Assembly (NCBI GenBank): GCA_014208095.1
Contig: JACHMT010000005.1
Coordinates: 744,001-808,000 of the forward strand
Source of the DNA: Actinospineispora eucalypti
GTDB lineage: Bacteria > Actinomycetota > Actinomycetes > Mycobacteriales > Pseudonocardiaceae
Length of the DNA: 64,000 bases
Reading direction: 5' to 3'
The position numbers and the translations under genes are program-made. The notes below the pieces were generated by a model that ran no database searches, was not told the DNA's origin, and saw only the letters and a program-made list of their open reading frames with translations. Shown here in pieces: positions 32,748 through 40,616 of this stretch. Position 1 is the stretch's first letter. Each line of letters starts with the position of its first letter.

Positions 32748-33117
32748 CGGTGAGCCGCACGCCGACAGTGCCGGACTTGCCCCGGCGCAGCACGCTGCCG
32801 CCCACGATCAGCCGGCCGAGCAGGCCGTAGCGCGCGGCGATCAGCTTGCGGGCGCGCTCGGTGGCCGGCCCGTCCAGCAGCTCGGCCCGACCGGCGACCT
32901 CGTTACCGGTCGGTTTGCCGCGCGAGGTGCACGGGGCCAGGCGGACGGTGCCGTCGTTGCGGATCCGCTTCACCTTGCCGGAGTCGGTCACCGTCCACAC
33001 CACCAGCGCGTCGCCGTCGCGCGCCGCCCACACCGGGGTCGGCACCGCGCGGCCGTCCTTGCGGAACGTGGTGACCAGCACGTACTGGGCCTGTGCGAGG
33101 CGGGTGATCTCGTCCAC
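32737..33117 (-). CDS. PPOX-class F420-dependent oxidoreductase
   Basis: 126-residue split-barrel flavin/deazaflavin protein. The segment YVLVTTFRKDGRAVPTPVWAARDGD is typical of the actinobacterial F420-dependent group, as is KVKRIRNDGTVRLAPCTSRGKP. The GTG start at 33117 is backed by TAGGCT six bases upstream on the minus strand. Divergent from hisF across 64 bases. Substrate unknown. Confidence 0.82.
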   Translation of the reverse strand: MDEITRLAQAQYVLVTTFRKDGRAVPTPVWAARDGDALVVWTVTDSGKVKRIRNDGTVRLAPCTSRGKPTGNEVAGRAELLDGPATERARKLIAARYGLLGRLIVGGSVLRRGKSGTVGVRLTVTG

Positions 33118-33123
33118 AACGTC

Positions 33124-33129
33124 AGCCTA
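33124..33129 (-). promoter_or_regulatory. putative -10 hexamer of the F420-type gene
   Basis: TAGGCT on the minus strand, six bases before the GTG at 33117. It faces the identical hexamer of hisF across about 40 bases. Confidence 0.45.
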
Positions 33130-33168
33130 CGGCGTGGGGTCAGGCGGCGGTGCGGACGCGCGGCGGCC

Positions 33169-33174
33169 TAGGCT
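33169..33174 (+). promoter_or_regulatory. putative -10 hexamer of hisF (leaderless layout)
   Basis: TAGGCT, seven bases, then ATG at 33182; same hexamer and spacing as before priA. Confidence 0.5.
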
Positions 33175-33181
33175 GGAAATC

Positions 33182-33955
33182 ATGGCGGTCGCCGTGCGAG
33201 TCATCCCCTGTCTGGACGTGGACGCCGGGCGGGTGGTGAAGGGCGTCAACTTCACCGACCTGGTGGACGCGGGCGACCCGGTCGAGATGGCCAGGGTCTA
33301 CGACACCGAGGGCGCCGACGAGCTCACCTTCCTGGACGTCACGGCGTCGTCGGGCGAGCGCGCCACCATGATCGACGTGGTGCGGCGCACCGCCGAGCAG
33401 GTGTTCATCCCGCTCACCGTGGGCGGTGGCATCCGCGCCTGCGAGGACGTGGACCGGATGCTCCGCGCCGGGGCGGACAAGGTCGGCATCAACACCGCCG
33501 CGATCGCCCGCCCGGAGCTGTTGGCCGAGGCCAGCCGGCGGTTCGGTGCGCAGTGCATCGTGCTCTCGGTGGACGCCCGGCGGGTGCCCGAGGGCGGCCG
33601 GCCGACCCCGTCCGGCTGGGAGGTGACCACCCACGGCGGGCGCCGGAGCGCGGGCATCGACGCGGTCGAGTGGGCGGCCCGGGGGCAGGAGCTGGGCGTC
33701 GGGGAGATCCTGCTGAACTCGATGGACGCGGACGGCACGCGCGCCGGCTTCGACATTTCGATGATCAGAGCCGTGCGGGCCGTGGTGGACGTGCCGGTGA
33801 TCGCCAGCGGGGGAGCGGGCGAGCTTTCGCACTTCGCCCCCGCCGTGCGCGCCGGGGCGAACGCGGTGCTCGCGGCCAGCGTCTTCCACTTCGGCCAGCT
33901 GCGCATCGGTGAGGTGAAGGACGCGCTGCGGGCCGAGCTGGTGGAAGTCCGGTGA
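33182..33955 (+). CDS. hisF: imidazole glycerol phosphate synthase, cyclase subunit
   Basis: 257-residue TIM barrel partner of HisH. Motifs: RVIPCLDVDAGRVVKG with the catalytic Asp, EGADELTFLDVTAS, PLTVGGGIR, and the second catalytic Asp in LLNSMDADGTRAGFD. ATG at 33182 follows TAGGCT by seven bases. Its stop overlaps the next gene (GTGA), which in turn overlaps hisI, so hisF-unknown-hisI form one transcript. Confidence 0.96.
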   Translation: MAVAVRVIPCLDVDAGRVVKGVNFTDLVDAGDPVEMARVYDTEGADELTFLDVTASSGERATMIDVVRRTAEQVFIPLTVGGGIRACEDVDRMLRAGADKVGINTAAIARPELLAEASRRFGAQCIVLSVDARRVPEGGRPTPSGWEVTTHGGRRSAGIDAVEWAARGQELGVGEILLNSMDADGTRAGFDISMIRAVRAVVDVPVIASGGAGELSHFAPAVRAGANAVLAASVFHFGQLRIGEVKDALRAELVEVR

Positions 33956-34857
33956 AGTTGTGGGCGGCCACCCGGCAGCGGCTGCGGGGGATCGCCTGGA
34001 TACTGGTCGGCGGCTCGGTGGTGTTCGCCGGCATCGCCACGGGGCGGGCGTTCGGCACCGCCGGACTGGATGCCCTGACCCTGCCGCTGGCGCTGCTCGC
34101 GTCGGCCGGCGTGATCGCGGCCGCACTGCTCACCGGGTGGTACCCGGTCCGCCCGATCGCCCAGGGCCTGGCCGTCTTCGGCGCACTGGTACACCTGCTG
34201 GTGCTCTTGCGCAGCGGCCCCATCTGGACCCGAGGCTGCTCCGCCGTCCTGACGGTCACCCACACCTACGCCCTGGTCATGCTGTTCGTCCTCAGCGCCC
34301 GCGAAGCCGACGACGGGGATCCAGCCCTCCCAACCCCGCGAGTCGGGGATTCCGGTACCCCGAGTCGGGAGTCTCAGCACCCCGAGTCGGTGGTTTCGGC
34401 ACCTTCTCCGGCGATCCGGCCGGACCCCGTGGCGGAGCCGGACCCCGTGGCGGAGCCGGACCAAGCGGTGGTGCCGGGCCGAGCGGTGGTGCCGGGCCAA
34501 GCGGTGGCGCCGGACGGCGAAGCGCCGTCGGACGGCGAAACAGCGCCTCGGAGCCAACCGGCTCCCGAGAACGAGGAAGCGCCGGCCGCGGAGTCAGGGC
34601 CGCGCAGCGAGTTGGCGTCGGGCGAGGAGGCGGCGACCGAGCGCGACGTAGCGCCTGAAAGTGATCCAGCGCCCGTGCGCGAGCCGGCGCCGGGCGGAGC
34701 GGTAGCGTCGGACGGCGAAGCGGTGCCGGATTCGCCGCCGGAGCCCGAGCCGGAGCCCGAGCCGGCGGCGGGGACCTCAACCGAGGAGCGGGAGCCGGTG
34801 GAGTCGGCCGTGGGCGGCGCGGCCGAGCGCCCGGCGAGTACCGAGGAGAACAGATGA
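33952..34857 (+). CDS. membrane protein with long acidic disordered tail, between hisF and hisI
   Basis: 301 residues. The first 125 hold about four membrane segments (AWILVGGSVVFAGIATG, LALLASAGVIAAALLTG, GLAVFGALVHLLVLL, TYALVMLFVLSA). Residues about 126-300 are a low-complexity tail rich in Pro, Glu, Ala and Ser with runs such as PVAEPDPVAEPD and PEPEPEPEP, predicted to be disordered and cytoplasmic. Part of the tail is encoded by a 22-24-bp tandem repeat (34334-34401). GTG overlaps the hisF stop, and the end overlaps hisI. No family recognised; the membrane part may be a small conserved actinobacterial protein with an expanded tail. Confidence 0.75.
   Translation: MKLWAATRQRLRGIAWILVGGSVVFAGIATGRAFGTAGLDALTLPLALLASAGVIAAALLTGWYPVRPIAQGLAVFGALVHLLVLLRSGPIWTRGCSAVLTVTHTYALVMLFVLSAREADDGDPALPTPRVGDSGTPSRESQHPESVVSAPSPAIRPDPVAEPDPVAEPDQAVVPGRAVVPGQAVAPDGEAPSDGETAPRSQPAPENEEAPAAESGPRSELASGEEAATERDVAPESDPAPVREPAPGGAVASDGEAVPDSPPEPEPEPEPAAGTSTEEREPVESAVGGAAERPASTEENR
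34334..34401. repeat. three 22-24-bp CCCCGAGTCGGG units inside a gene
   Basis: Units start at 34334, 34358 and 34380 and share CCCCG-AGTCGGG followed by TTC/TCTC and GGTA/AGCA. They mark the beginning of the low-complexity tail of the membrane protein gene. The period is close to that of the array after bsaP, but the sequence differs. Confidence 0.75.
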
Positions 34858-35210
34858 GCCTGGATCCGTCGATCGCGGCCCGGCTGAAGCGAAACGAGGC
34901 CGGCCTGGTGTGCGCGGTGGCGCAGCAACACGGCACCGGCGAGGTGCTGATGGTCGCGTGGATGGACGACGAGGCCCTGCACCGCACCCTCACCACCCGC
35001 AAGGCCACCTACTACTCGCGCAGCCGGCGGCAGTACTGGGTGAAGGGGGAGACCTCGGGGCACACCCAGTACGTGCACGAGGTACGGCTGGACTGCGACG
35101 GCGACACCCTGCTGCTGGTGGTCGACCAGACCGGCGCCGCGTGCCACACCGGCGACCACACCTGCTTCGACGCCGACGTGCTGCTGGCCGGACCGGGTGT
35201 TGGCGGGTAG
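34854..35210 (+). CDS. hisI: phosphoribosyl-AMP cyclohydrolase
   Basis: 118-residue stand-alone HisI. Motifs: VAWMDDEALHRTL, ATYYSRSRRQYWVKGE, DCDGDTLLLVVDQ with metal ligands, and CHTGDHTCF. ATG at 34854 overlaps the upstream stop (ATGA). Last his gene of the window; hisE and hisG lie elsewhere. A hairpin follows at 35289. Confidence 0.95.
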   Translation: MSLDPSIAARLKRNEAGLVCAVAQQHGTGEVLMVAWMDDEALHRTLTTRKATYYSRSRRQYWVKGETSGHTQYVHEVRLDCDGDTLLLVVDQTGAACHTGDHTCFDADVLLAGPGVGG

Positions 35211-35288
35211 GTGACGATTTGGCCACCGGCGTTGCAGCATTCGTCACTCTGGTTGCACGAGGGAGTGATCGTTGTTTCTGGTGGTTTG

Positions 35289-35305
35289 GCGTCGATTTTC
35301 GACGC
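35289..35305 (+). terminator. hairpin after hisI
   Basis: Perfect 7-bp arms GCGTCGA and TCGACGC around TTT; outer bases (GTGG facing CCAC at 35281-35316) extend it imperfectly. A second inverted repeat (GTGACGA 35211-35217, TCGTCAC 35241-35247) starts right after the hisI stop. The 220-base gap to the TetR gene holds no convincing gene. Confidence 0.55.
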
Positions 35306-35430
35306 TGAACCGCCACGGATGGCGATCAAGCTGGGGCGAGGGCCGCACCAGCCTGATTCACCGCTACCGCCTGATCGTGTCCGGAACCGGCCGCCGGCCC
35401 GAGTGCATCTAGGCGCGCGCCGGCGTCAGC

Positions 35431-36066
35431 TCAGCTGATCGAACCCGTGAGGTAGCGCTGCAGGTTGGGGCCGATCGCGGCGGCCAGGGTGTCCGCGTCG
35501 GCCGAGGCCAGTGGCTCGAGTTTGATCACGTAACGGGCCATGCCGAGGCCGACCACCTGGGTGCCGCACAGGCACGCGCGCAGCATCTGCTGGTCGGGGG
35601 CGAGCCGGCTCACCATGCGGCCGAAGATGACGTCGGTGATGAACTCGCGGATCATGCGCGCGGCCGTCTCGTGGGTGGCGACGCTGCGCAGCAGGGCCAC
35701 GAACGGGCCGCCGCCCACCGCGTCCCAGGTGGAGATGAAGGTCCGCACGATCCGCTCGCCGGCTTGGCCCGGGTCCCCGGCGAGGATTCGGGCGATGATG
35801 GCCTCGGGGTCGATGGGCAGGTCCATCGCCGCGACGAACAGCCCCTCCTTGCCGCCGAACCAGTGGTTGACCATCGCCGCGTCCACGCCGGCCGACGCCG
35901 CGATGGAGCGGACCCTGGCGCCCTGGTAACCCCGCTCGGCGAACTCCGCGCGCGCCGCCGCCAGCAACTCGCTGCGGGTGTCCTGGCCGCCCGGTCGGCG
36001 GCCTCGGCGGCGCCCGCCGAATCCGTTGTCCGAGAGTTGGTCGTCTGGCGCGGTTCGGGGACTCAC
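35431..36066 (-). CDS. TetR-family regulator
   Basis: 211 residues: a basic linker (GGRRRGRRPGGQDTRSE), then the HTH (LLAAARAEFAERGYQGARVRSIAASAGVDAAMVNHWFGGKEGLF; recognition helix near AAMVNHWF), then a ligand domain. The GTG at 36066 follows CACTAT by six bases on the minus strand. Divergent from trpE with 93 bases between starts, so it could affect trpE, but no clear shared palindrome is seen. Confidence 0.86.
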   Translation of the reverse strand: MSPRTAPDDQLSDNGFGGRRRGRRPGGQDTRSELLAAARAEFAERGYQGARVRSIAASAGVDAAMVNHWFGGKEGLFVAAMDLPIDPEAIIARILAGDPGQAGERIVRTFISTWDAVGGGPFVALLRSVATHETAARMIREFITDVIFGRMVSRLAPDQQMLRACLCGTQVVGLGMARYVIKLEPLASADADTLAAAIGPNLQRYLTGSIS

Positions 36067-36147
36067 ACAGTCATAGTGACATCCGGCCGGTGATGCCGCC
36101 GAAGTGTGACCGCCGCACCGGCTCGAGGAGGCGGCATCCGCCCCCGG

Positions 36148-36153
36148 CACAAT
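36148..36153 (+). promoter_or_regulatory. putative -10 hexamer of trpE (leaderless layout)
   Basis: CACAAT, six bases, then ATG at 36160. It leaves no room for a leader peptide or attenuator, unlike trpE in Streptomyces. Confidence 0.45.
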
Positions 36154-36159
36154 GGCGGA

Positions 36160-37728
36160 ATGACCGCAGGCACGAAGGGTGCGTCCGTGGCGGCCCCGCT
36201 GGGCGTGGTGACCCCGACCAGGGAGGAGTTCCGCGAGCTGGCGGAGGGCCATCGGGTGATCCCGGTGGCGCGCCGGCTGCTCGCCGACGACATCACACCG
36301 GTGGGGCTCTACCGCAAGCTGGCCGCCGACCGACCCGGCACCTTCCTGCTGGAGTCGGCGGAGAACGGCCGCTCCTGGTCGCGCTGGTCGTTCGTCGGGG
36401 CGCACTGCGCGGCCACGCTGACCGAGGTGGACGGTGAGGCCACCTGGCTGGGTTCGCCGCCAACCGGGCTGAGCTCCGGCGGTGACCCGCTGGCCGTGCT
36501 GCGCGAGTGCGTGGAGGAGCTGCGGACCGAGCCACTGGCGGGGTTGCCGCCGCTCACCGGGGGCATGGTCGGCTATCTCGGCTACGACGCGGTGCGCCGG
36601 CTGGAGCGACTGCCGAACCTGGCCGAGGACGACCTGCACATCCCCGAGCTGGTGATGATGCTGGCCACCGACCTGGCCGCGCTGGATCACCACGAAGGCA
36701 CGGTCACCCTGCTGGCCAACGCGGTGAACTGGGACAACACCCCGGAACGGGTGGACGCGGCCTACGACGACGCGGTGGCCAGGCTGGACCGGATGACCGA
36801 GCGGCTGGGTGCTCCCTCGCCATCCACGGTTGCCGTGTACCGGCCGGTGCAGCCGAGGTTCACCCGCCGGCGGAGCCTGGAGGAGCACTGCGCGGCCGTG
36901 GTCGCGGCGCGCGAGGAGATCCTCGCCGGCGAGGCGTTCCAGGTGGTGGTCTCGCAGCGGTTCGAGGCGGAGATCTCGGTGGACCCGCTGGAGGTCTACC
37001 GGGTGCTGCGCGCCACCAACCCGAGCCCGTACATGTACCTGCTGCGGCTGGCCGACGCGGACGGCAAGCGCTTCGACATCGTGGGTTCCAGCCCGGAGGC
37101 ACTGGTCACCGTCCGCGACGGTACGGCCACGACGCACCCCATCGCGGGCACCCGCTGGCGCGGCGCCACCGAGGAGGAGGACGTGCTGCTGGAGAAGGAC
37201 CTGCGGCACGACGAGAAGGAACGCGCCGAGCACGTCATGCTGGTCGACCTCGGCCGCAACGACCTCGGCCGGGTCTGCCGGCCGGGCACGGTGAAGGTGC
37301 ACAACTTCTTCCAGGTGGAGCGGTACAGCCACGTGATGCACCTGGTGTCCACGGTGACCGGACAGCTGGCGGAGGGGCGCAACGCGTTCGACGCGGTGAC
37401 GGCGTGCTTCCCGGCCGGCACGCTGTCGGGGGCGCCGAAGCCGCGCGCGATGGAGATCATCGAGGAGCTGGAGCCGACGCGGCGGGGGCTCTACGGCGGG
37501 ATCGTCGGGTACCTGGACTTCGCCGGCAACGCGGACACCGCGATCGCCATCCGCACCGCGCTGGTCCGGGACGGCATCGCGTACGTGCAGGCCGGTGGCG
37601 GGATCGTGGCCGACTCCGACCCGGTCGCCGAGGACAACGAGTCGCTGAACAAGGCCAGGGCGGTGTTGTCGGCGATCGCGACCGCCGAGACGCTGGCGAG
37701 CCCGGGCGCCGGACCAGCGGAGCAATGA
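36160..37728 (+). CDS. trpE: anthranilate synthase component I
   Basis: 522 residues, normal. Makes anthranilate from chorismate with a glutaminase subunit encoded elsewhere. Motifs: the tryptophan-inhibition region ESAENGRSWSRWSFVG near residue 55, GGMVGYLGYDAVR, the chorismate domain IVGSSPEALVTV, HPIAGTRWRG, and GTLSGAPKPRAMEIIEELE. ATG at 36160 is chosen over 36106 because it fits the leaderless spacing and the usual N-terminus. Followed by a TIGR02234 gene with a four-base overlap. Confidence 0.94.
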   Translation: MTAGTKGASVAAPLGVVTPTREEFRELAEGHRVIPVARRLLADDITPVGLYRKLAADRPGTFLLESAENGRSWSRWSFVGAHCAATLTEVDGEATWLGSPPTGLSSGGDPLAVLRECVEELRTEPLAGLPPLTGGMVGYLGYDAVRRLERLPNLAEDDLHIPELVMMLATDLAALDHHEGTVTLLANAVNWDNTPERVDAAYDDAVARLDRMTERLGAPSPSTVAVYRPVQPRFTRRRSLEEHCAAVVAAREEILAGEAFQVVVSQRFEAEISVDPLEVYRVLRATNPSPYMYLLRLADADGKRFDIVGSSPEALVTVRDGTATTHPIAGTRWRGATEEEDVLLEKDLRHDEKERAEHVMLVDLGRNDLGRVCRPGTVKVHNFFQVERYSHVMHLVSTVTGQLAEGRNAFDAVTACFPAGTLSGAPKPRAMEIIEELEPTRRGLYGGIVGYLDFAGNADTAIAIRTALVRDGIAYVQAGGGIVADSDPVAEDNESLNKARAVLSAIATAETLASPGAGPAEQ

Positions 37729-38330
37729 CCCCGGCACGCCGGTTGGGCCTGACCGCCGCCGCGCTCGGGCTCGGCGCGCTGGGCCTGTGGGCGACCGGCA
37801 CCCTGACCTGGGTGCGCGTCGCCGGCCGGCCCGCCCAGGTCGCCGCGGACGTCCGCCCGGAGCTGACCCCGGTGGCGCTGTGCGTGCTGGCCTCGGTGGC
37901 CGCGCTGGTCGCGCTGGGCGGCTGGCCGCGCCGGGTGCTCGGTGCGCTGCTCGTGGTGGCCGGCGGGTGGGTGGTCTGGTTGTGCGCGGACTGGCTGTTC
38001 GGCCCGCCCGAGTTCGGCTGGTTCGCCTACGCCCCGCTGCCCACCGGGCCGCCGGCCCAGCCCGGCCAGGCCCTCGGGCCGCCCACCGTGACGGCGGCCC
38101 CGTGGCTGGGGGCGGCGTCCGGGCTGCTGGTCGCGGCGGCCGGCGTCGCGGTCGTCTGGTGGGCGTCCCGGATGCCCCGGCTCGGCGCCCGGTACGCCGC
38201 GCCAGGGACCGCCGCTCGGGTACTTGACCGCGACAGCGCGTGGTGGGACGCCCAGGACGCGGGTGAGGATCCGACGCTGAACGGGTCGACCGGTGACCCG
38301 GGGCAGCCGCCGACGAATGCGCGCGGTTAG
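37725..38330 (+). CDS. TIGR02234-type trp-operon membrane protein
   Basis: 201 residues with four membrane segments (about 8-26, 48-66, 73-92 and 125-146) and a hydrophilic tail. Length, topology and position between trpE and trpC match the actinobacterial trp-operon membrane protein family (Rv1610 in M. tuberculosis). Function unknown. ATG overlaps the trpE stop. Its TAG stop is the first half of a TAGCAT hexamer. Confidence 0.85.
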   Translation: MTPARRLGLTAAALGLGALGLWATGTLTWVRVAGRPAQVAADVRPELTPVALCVLASVAALVALGGWPRRVLGALLVVAGGWVVWLCADWLFGPPEFGWFAYAPLPTGPPAQPGQALGPPTVTAAPWLGAASGLLVAAAGVAVVWWASRMPRLGARYAAPGTAARVLDRDSAWWDAQDAGEDPTLNGSTGDPGQPPTNARG

Positions 38331-38333
38331 CAT
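38328..38333 (+). promoter_or_regulatory. possible -10 hexamer overlapping a stop codon, upstream of trpC
   Basis: TAGCAT begins with the TAG stop of the upstream gene. A start near 38340 would give a leader of about 95 bases before the small frame at 38436 and about 170 before trpC. The gap to trpC is otherwise unexplained. Confidence 0.3.
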
Positions 38334-38435
38334 GCTCAGCAGCGTCACAGCCGAAGGTCCACCTCCCGGAGTATCGGAGTCAGTTTCGCCAGTCACCCGG
38401 CCCGGCGGGTCGGTCCCGAAGGGGGGATCGCTTCC

Positions 38436-38513
38436 GTGAGTGAACGGATCAAGCGAGCCAGCCACGAAGGCACGAGCGGGGCGCTCGTTCGTGCCATTGC
38501 GAGCAGCCGGTGA
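38436..38513 (+). CDS. possible 25-codon leader gene coupled to trpC
   Basis: A GTG with a good upstream GAAGGGGGG opens a 25-residue frame (start VSERIKRASHEGTSG, end IASSR) whose TGA overlaps the GTG of trpC. The frame contains no Trp codon, so it is not a classical attenuator. Third-position G/C is about 72 percent, lower than in true genes here. The segment also folds: GGCACGAGCG can pair with CGCTCG-TTCGTGCC. It could be a small gene, a structured leader, or both. Confidence 0.35.
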   Translation: MSERIKRASHEGTSGALVRAIASSR

Positions 38514-39319
38514 GTGTTCTGCAGTCGATCGTCGACGGCGTTCGGGAGGACGTGGCCCGGCGTGAGGCAACGATCAGCTTCGACGAGGTGAAGCGCGCCT
38601 CGTTGGCGGCCCCGCCGCCCCGCGACGCGATGGCCGTGCTGCACGAGCCGGGTATCGGGGTGATCGCCGAGGTCAAGCGGGCCAGCCCGTCGCGGGGCCA
38701 GCTGGCCACCATTCCCGACCCGGCCGAGCTGGCCGGCTCGTACGCGGCCGGGGGCGCGCGCATCATCAGTGTGCTCACCGAGCAGCGCCGGTTCATGGGC
38801 TCGCTGCAGGACCTGGTGGCGGTGCGCGCCGCCGTGGACGTGCCGGTGCTGCTCAAGGACTTCGTGGTCGGCACCTACCAGGTGCACGAGGCCCGCGCCG
38901 CCGGTGCCGACCTGGTGCTGCTGATCGTTGCGGCGCTGGAGCAGAACGTGCTGGCCTCGCTGCTGGACCGGGTGGAGTCGCTGGGCATGACCGCCCTGGT
39001 CGAGGTGCACAACGAGGAGGAGGCGGACCGCGCCCTGGAGGCCGGCGCCTCCCTGATCGGGGTGAACGCGCGCGACCTGCACACCCTGGAGGTGGACCGC
39101 TCCGTGTTCGGCCGGCTGGCCCCCGGGCTGCCGCACGACGTGCTGCGGGTGGCCGAGTCGGGCGTGCGCGGCCCGGGTGACCTGCTGACCTACGCCGGCT
39201 ACGGCGCGGACGCGGTGCTGGTGGGCGAGGGCCTGGTCACCAGCGGTGACCCCCGCGCGGCGGTGACCAAGCTGGTCGCGGCGGGTTTCCACCCGTCCTG
39301 TTCCCGGGCGGCACGGTGA
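38510..39319 (+). CDS. trpC: indole-3-glycerol phosphate synthase
   Basis: 269-residue TIM barrel. Motifs: VIAEVKRASPSRG, PVLLKDFVVGTYQVHEARAAGAD, GVNARDLHTLEVD and RVAESGVRG. GTG at 38510 gives VSVLQSIVDG, the usual start. It overlaps the stop of a possible 25-codon leader gene. trpB follows after 58 bases. Confidence 0.95.
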   Translation: MSVLQSIVDGVREDVARREATISFDEVKRASLAAPPPRDAMAVLHEPGIGVIAEVKRASPSRGQLATIPDPAELAGSYAAGGARIISVLTEQRRFMGSLQDLVAVRAAVDVPVLLKDFVVGTYQVHEARAAGADLVLLIVAALEQNVLASLLDRVESLGMTALVEVHNEEEADRALEAGASLIGVNARDLHTLEVDRSVFGRLAPGLPHDVLRVAESGVRGPGDLLTYAGYGADAVLVGEGLVTSGDPRAAVTKLVAAGFHPSCSRAAR

Positions 39320-39377
39320 CTCCGGCCGGCTCCGGCAGGAGGTTCCCGCTCCTGACGGTCGTGCCCGAGGTGGAACA

Positions 39378-40616
39378 ATGACCGCGACCGCGAGTTCGGG
39401 GCTGACCAACCGGGGCCAGCACCAGCCGGACGAGCGGGGCCACTTCGGCCGGTTCGGCGGCCGGTACGTGCCGGAGGCGTTGATCGCCGCGCTGGACGAG
39501 CTGACCACGTACTACGAGAAGGCCCGGCTGGACCCGGACTTCCTGGCCGAGCTGGACCGGCTGCAGCGCGACTACACCGGCCGCCCCTCGCCGCTCACCG
39601 ACGCGCCCAAGCTGGCCGAGCACGCCGGCGGCGCCCGGTTGCTGCTCAAGCGGGAGGACCTGAACCACACCGGCTCACACAAGATCAACAATGTGCTGGG
39701 CCAGGCGCTGCTCACCAAGCGGATGGGCAAGCAGCGGGTGATCGCGGAGACCGGCGCCGGCCAGCACGGCGTGGCCATCGCCACCGCGTGCGCCCTGCTC
39801 GGCCTGGACTGCGTCGTCTACATGGGCGAGGTGGACACCGAGCGGCAGGCGCTGAACGTGGCCCGGATGCGCCTGCTGGGCGCCGAGGTCATCTCGGTCA
39901 AGTCCGGCTCCCGCACACTCAAGGACGCCATCAACGAGGCGCTGCGCGACTGGGTGACCAACCTGGACGACACGCACTACGTGCTCGGCACGGCGGCCGG
40001 CCCACACCCGTTCCCGATGATGGTCCGGGACTTCCACCGGGTGATCGGGCTGGAGGCCCGCGAGCAGGTGCTGGAGCGGTGCGGCCGGCTGCCCACGGCG
40101 GTGACCGCCTGCGTCGGCGGCGGATCCAACGCGATCGGCATCTTCCACGCCTTCCTGGACGACCCCGGGGTGCGGCTGGTCGGCTACGAGCCGGGCGGCG
40201 ACGGCATCTCCACCGGCCGCCACGGCGCGACGCTGACCGAGGGCAGCCCCGGCGCGCTGCACGGCGCCATGTCCTACCTGCTGCAGGACGAGGACGGGCA
40301 GACGCTCGAGTCGCACTCCATCTCCGCCGGCCTGGACTACCCGGGCGTCGGCCCGGAGCACGCGCTGCTCAAGGACATCGGGCGCGCGGAGTACCACCCG
40401 GTCACCGACGCCGAGGCGATGGACGCGTTCGCCCTGCTCTCCCGCACCGAGGGCATCATCCCGGCCATCGAGTCCGCGCACGCGATCGCCGGCTCGCTGA
40501 AGCTGGGCCGGGAGCTGGGGCCGGAGGCGATCATCCTGATCAGCCTCTCCGGCCGGGGCGACAAGGACATGGACACCGCCATGAAATGGTTCAAGAACCT
40601 GGGATCGCCCGAGTGA
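39378..40616 (+). CDS. trpB: tryptophan synthase beta chain
   Basis: 412-residue PLP enzyme joining indole and serine. Motifs: GHFGRFGGRYVPEAL, PLP lysine in LNHTGSHKINN near residue 100, ETGAGQHGVA, GGGSNAIG and SLSGRGDKD. GAGGTGG precedes the ATG at 39378. The stop overlaps the trpA GTG by four bases. Confidence 0.97.
   Translation: MTATASSGLTNRGQHQPDERGHFGRFGGRYVPEALIAALDELTTYYEKARLDPDFLAELDRLQRDYTGRPSPLTDAPKLAEHAGGARLLLKREDLNHTGSHKINNVLGQALLTKRMGKQRVIAETGAGQHGVAIATACALLGLDCVVYMGEVDTERQALNVARMRLLGAEVISVKSGSRTLKDAINEALRDWVTNLDDTHYVLGTAAGPHPFPMMVRDFHRVIGLEAREQVLERCGRLPTAVTACVGGGSNAIGIFHAFLDDPGVRLVGYEPGGDGISTGRHGATLTEGSPGALHGAMSYLLQDEDGQTLESHSISAGLDYPGVGPEHALLKDIGRAEYHPVTDAEAMDAFALLSRTEGIIPAIESAHAIAGSLKLGRELGPEAIILISLSGRGDKDMDTAMKWFKNLGSPE

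Noticed and set aside
35211..35438. 75-residue frame after hisI starting GTG
   Set aside because: Low third-position GC, no ribosome site, and it spans two terminator-like inverted repeats.
36066..36160. Trp attenuator with Trp-rich leader peptide before trpE
   Set aside because: No small frame with Trp codons and no competing hairpins in the 93-base gap; the start looks leaderless.
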